Below, piece by piece: positions 59,956 through 64,000 of a stretch of DNA of 64,000 nt. A program made the position numbers and the translations under genes. The notes below the pieces were generated by a model. That model was not told where the DNA came from, did not search any database, and saw only the letters and a list, made by a program, of their open reading frames with translations. The stretch covers positions 1,270,501 to 1,334,500 of the forward strand of contig JAPXFQ010002690.1 of assembly GCA_028564705.1 (NCBI GenBank), given 5' to 3'. The DNA is from Apricaphanius iberus (lineage: Eukaryota > Chordata > Actinopteri > Cyprinodontiformes > Aphaniidae). Positions within the stretch are counted from its first letter, which is position 1; every line of letters begins with the position of its first letter.

Positions 59956-62900
59956 AATCCTTTTAGAGATGTCAGAAAGAAAGCATCAGAATGGCTGGAC
60001 GTTTTTGGGATAGAATAACTATGCTAACCCTCTTCCTCATGTTCAGCAGGCTGAAAGAACATAGCTATACTTTCTCTTTATCGGGCTGAAAACACGGACA
60101 GTCATGGTGTGGAGCTGTGTTATAAGATATACCACTAACATTTCAAAAAAATTGATTTTCCAACAGTAGAAATTTTAGAAAAATACTATGAAGTAAAAAT
60201 CTAAAGCAGCTGATTCAGATACAGAAGAAGTGTGTAACTGTGCAGGGCATTTTTGTTTCTTTAGCAAAAATATACATATGCAGACTATTTACTGGGATTG
60301 AGAAAAATGACTCGAAAACTGTACAAATTAAATATAAATGCAAATGTAAGTAAAATAAAACCACAAGTTACATAAGCTGCAGGAATGAAAAAAAATGTTT
60401 ACTGGGTTTTGTTGGGAGGACTGATGGTTATAGAGTCTAACAGCTGATGGGAGGAAGATAACGATAACATTCCTTCGTGAACCTAGGGTCCATATGAACT
60501 TATTTTTTCAGGAAGGATTTTTGTTTTGGAGAAGAAAAGCCCTTGGGATCACAACAATTATGTTTCATATTAAAAAAAAACATTTCCTAAGTCATTGAGT
60601 AATACTTTTGAGAGTGCACCGAGGTGAAGCTTTATTTCAACTGTTCACTAACTGAATGAAAATTGTAGGCTACTTGTCAGTATGAAACTTTTGGCGGTGC
60701 AGCCTGTGATTGTTCACATTAGTCTCAATCTGAAGGGGGAAGGAGTTTTAAAGTGGGCGAGAAATATAGATGATCAACATTTGTTTTCTTTAGATAAAAA
60801 TGAAATACTTATTTTTTAAAACAATTAAAGGATCTGGAACTGATTAAGAAGAGGTGGTGAATCACCAACTCTCTAACCACGCATCAAAATTCAATTTCTA
60901 TTGCAAAACAATGAGCCTGGCAATATGCTAATGCATTATTAAAATATAGGAAATTTGAATAAAATCTACCAATAATCATAATAAGTTTGGGTGGTTTACC
61001 TAAAACAAAGTGTTAATGATTTTTCCAGCTTCTTCATGGTAATGTATTTGTGGTTATTATACCATAAAAATCTAACAATATAACCTCCTGCAACCTACAC
61101 TATTTATTGAATTCACATTCTACAAATATTTGCATTCAAATTATAAACTTCTATTTTAAAGGGTCAAATAGAAATGAAAGAAAAAAGGCTCTTTCGATTG
61201 TAAAGTTTCCTGCTATGGAAGAAGTGTTATAGTTTCAGTTTATTTAAGAAACAGCAGCTGTTTCAGAGAAACATGTGTTAAAAATGCTGATCTAAATTCA
61301 TCTTAGGTTTAGTCATTAATCCAGCAGGTCTGGCTGTGAATAATAACAGCAGAAGGAGTGATTAAACAAGGGCTTTAAACTCAATGTATCAACGTGAGGT
61401 TAAGCAGCATAACAAACTACAGCATGACTAACTAAAGCCTGAAAGGCAGAAACACTTTAGGTCCCTAAATGTGACTTTGCAGGACATTAAGAAAACCTCC
61501 ATCTTGCTTCCTAAATGTAAATTCATAGTGTTTGGTCACAAACGCATGCTCTGTTTTTATACTTTTAATTGGAAATGTATTCATGGAAGTCCAGACAGGT
61601 CAGGATCGTGGTCAATCTATTTGATTTCCTCAAGAAAACTAAAATGACCACAAATGGAGGCAAGGTTTTTTTTCCTCACGGCAGTGATATGCAAGAATAC
61701 TCGGCAGCCTGAAAGAAGCAAAGCCAGGTGTCCTGCTGTCTAAACAAGACAGAACACTGACACGCGATGTGTGAGATTATTGATTACAGCATTAATCTTA
61801 GATCCAATTCCACTACCTTCAGATTCGCTGCTCGTTATTTACTCCTGAAATCAAACGGAATTCTGAAGATTGTTCTGAGAATCAAGCAGCCATCATGGGG
61901 AGCCATGATGAGGTTACATCTCCCTCTGGTGGCGACCCCACTACCCTACACGATCCCCCCCCAAACATCTGGCATTCGGTGGAAGCCGCTGACCCAGACC
62001 ACAGCCCGGGAATAAGCAGAGCCACTCCAGTCTATGGCAGCAGAGGAATCTGTCAGTCAGCAACATTTCAGAGCAAAGCTTCGTCTAACTGCAGATTGCA
62101 TCCATGTGCTCAGAGGCTGAGCACAGAAGAAGGGTAAAGTAACCTCTAGGGATAGAGCAGGGACATCTCAATGATTTTAAAAGAGTTTTAAAAGTCGTTC
62201 AGGGGTCTTCAACTCATGATAAAAAGTCGGGAGTAAAAACCTCAAAATCTTTCTGAAATAATACTCTGAAATCATAACTATGCAATAATCATGGTGACGA
62301 TACAAACAAAAACAGCCCTACTGAGTTTTAAAGCCAATATCCAGATTTCCTCATAAAAATCAATCAAATCAGTGTTTCTGTTCATTTTTGCTATTTTGCT
62401 GTCAAGCATCTTAAGTAACATCACATAATACAACTTTTCTTTATGAAAAGAAAAGGACAGTGTTTTTTTTATTGCACCGCTATCTGTGGATCAAATGAAA
62501 GGCAGTGGTGGTCTAGGGAAATAAATAGAAAGGATTCATTGTAAAGTGTTATATCCAGTATGTAAGAGAAAGTTCAGCTGAAAATGAATCACTTTCAAAA
62601 AGATAATTTCTTGAATGGAAATATTTCCACCCACAAGCAGAATCAAACAGTGATTCAAATAGTACTAAAAGATATTCACAACATGAGCAGGTAAACTGCA
62701 GCTCTGCTATCTGATATCAGCTCAGCAGCAGGTGGGCTGAAGAAGCAACGCTCTCAATGATCTTCAATAAAAGAAAAATGCCTCACTCATTCACACAGAC
62801 ACACAGCACGATCGTAACAGTTTTATATACTGTACTGTGTCAGTGTGAGGGTTGTTAATCAACAACTCTGGATGGTTGGGCTGACTATGGGTGGAAACAG

Positions 62901-64000
62901 GAAATCAGTGTCTATTGTTTTAAGTGGGACCAGGGTGGACTGATATGATAAGATTTTAGTCTGATTTTCAGCTAAGTTCCTGTGAAAATCCGATGATCTG
63001 GGGAAGATAACTTCCAAGTCCCAATAATGTTTCATGTCGACCCACAGTAAAAAATGATCACCAATAAGCCCCGTCTTACCAGTTAACCCCAACATGTCTG
63101 CACCAACTGTAAAGCAAATACCATCTCAAATCAATCCAGTCGGTACCAGGAGAAAGAAGTGAGAAAGACTTCCCGTTGCTCTGCGGTCAAAATCAAAGTT
63201 TTTGGGATGAGGGATTATAGCTGTAGTTCTGACTGAAAGCAAGGCCACAGGCAGCATGGCAAATGGTGTCACGGTTTATTTTTTATTTCAGAGTTCGGCA
63301 CTTACTTGTTTTACAGGGAGAGAACAAACACAAAACCAGTCAGATGGAAAAATAATACCAGGTAAAGTGTAACTTTGCTTCAGCTTCACCATCCATGGCT
63401 TGTGGGGTTTATCAGATTCAAGGTCTGACTCAAAACCCCAAAGCTTTATCCTCTTGCAAATCATGCCCACACCAATGCTTTAGAACATGGCTGCTCAAAT
63501 AAAATGGAAACAATTTTTCTAACCAAGAAAAATGTACTGGGTTGGAGCATGTCTTTGGCCTGTCCGTAACAGATAAAAGGCAAGCAAATGTTAACATTTG
63601 CAATTCAATCTGATGGTAAAATAACACGTTCTTTTTTATTCCAAGCAACGTTTAATTCTATACCTTTGTTTGTTATGGCCAATTTTTTCCGTTCAGTGTT
63701 ATTGAAAACAAGCTATCTAGGATCATGACTGTAGAAACATGCGGGTTTGTGGGTTTACTACGCCATAGAGTTTTGCATTCATGATCCTTACAACAGTAGG
63801 ACTGAGTTTTCATTTTCACTTTAATATCTGAATTTTAACTAAATCTATGGATTTCTTTTCCCTAGCAAATCAAAGTCTGAACCACCTGGAAAAGGGTTCA
63901 AAGCCATCAATGGTGTGCAATTTGAAAAGGCCTACTTTAGTGTAATTCTTGTACCTGTTGTGAAGTCATTGACATAAAAAGACTCACAAAGCAGATTGAG

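Larger units (their letters stand above)
54900..64000. other. Upstream intron or flank, no exon recognised
   Basis: For the full-length gene this would be intron, since no long N-terminal akap13 exon is present. It contains a MITE (55292-55475), THAP-like and R4-like transposon pieces (56190-57060), a Rex3-like LINE piece (58185-58350), a TATAG repeat (58673-58707) and a MITE end (59931-59955). Nothing coding is recognised in 60000-64000; a GC-richer 240-bp patch at 61890-62130 has only weak open frames. Confidence 0.6.

Noticed and set aside
61895..62137. 80-codon plus-strand open frame in a GC-richer patch
   Set aside because: Low-complexity proline/serine composition, no splice context, no recognisable family.

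Overview
The window looks like teleost (ray-finned fish) nuclear DNA. It is AT-rich and intron-dominated, with many dinucleotide microsatellites, Tc1-type and hAT-type DNA transposons, a PIF/Harbinger element, several non-LTR retrotransposon pieces and tRNA-derived SINEs. There is no sign of bacterial gene organisation. I cannot name the species.

The only protein-coding gene I can support is on the minus strand: the middle part of akap13 (A-kinase anchoring protein 13, AKAP-Lbc), an anchor for PKA and 14-3-3 and a RhoA guanine-nucleotide exchange factor. The gene reads from high to low coordinates. Eleven exons are supported by splice consensus, unbroken phase across every junction, and recognisable AKAP13 peptide motifs. 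In transcript order they are 43532-43478, 31952-31807, 27696-27338, 22374-22327, 20029-19852, 19526-19424, 11029-10987, 10758-10647, 2615-2456, 305-238 and 103-40. They cover a Ser-rich linker, the RRHSWGP phospho-site, further Ser/basic motifs, a Lys/Glu-rich tract and the whole C1 zinc finger, which is split over two exons. The DH-PH (RhoGEF) domain must lie past coordinate 1, and the long N-terminal exons past coordinate 64000.

Three transcript variants are suggested. A 126-nt candidate cassette exon lies at 15583-15458 with symmetrical phase. A candidate alternative first exon with its own ATG lies at 54721-54647, below a purine-rich upstream tract. An open-frame 5' extension of the 43.5-kb exon starts at an ATG at 43688. 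Two in-frame choices are also possible: a 48-nt microexon and a NAGNAG acceptor.

The remaining ~98% is intron or upstream sequence. By region: 1-11 kb holds the C1-encoding exons plus degraded repeats. 11-19 kb holds a Jockey/L2-like LINE interrupted by a hAT-like element, the candidate cassette exon, and a Tc1 element interrupted by a PIF/Harbinger element. 19-32 kb holds most of the Ser-rich linker exons, a foldback repeat broken by a SINE, and a second Tc1 element. 32-54 kb is a long intron region with SINEs, a LINE tail, a short near-identical direct duplication, MITEs and an L2/Maui-like LINE. 54-64 kb has the candidate alternative promoter and pieces of THAP-type, R4/Dong-type and Rex3-like elements. 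No second host gene, rRNA, functional tRNA or CRISPR array was found.
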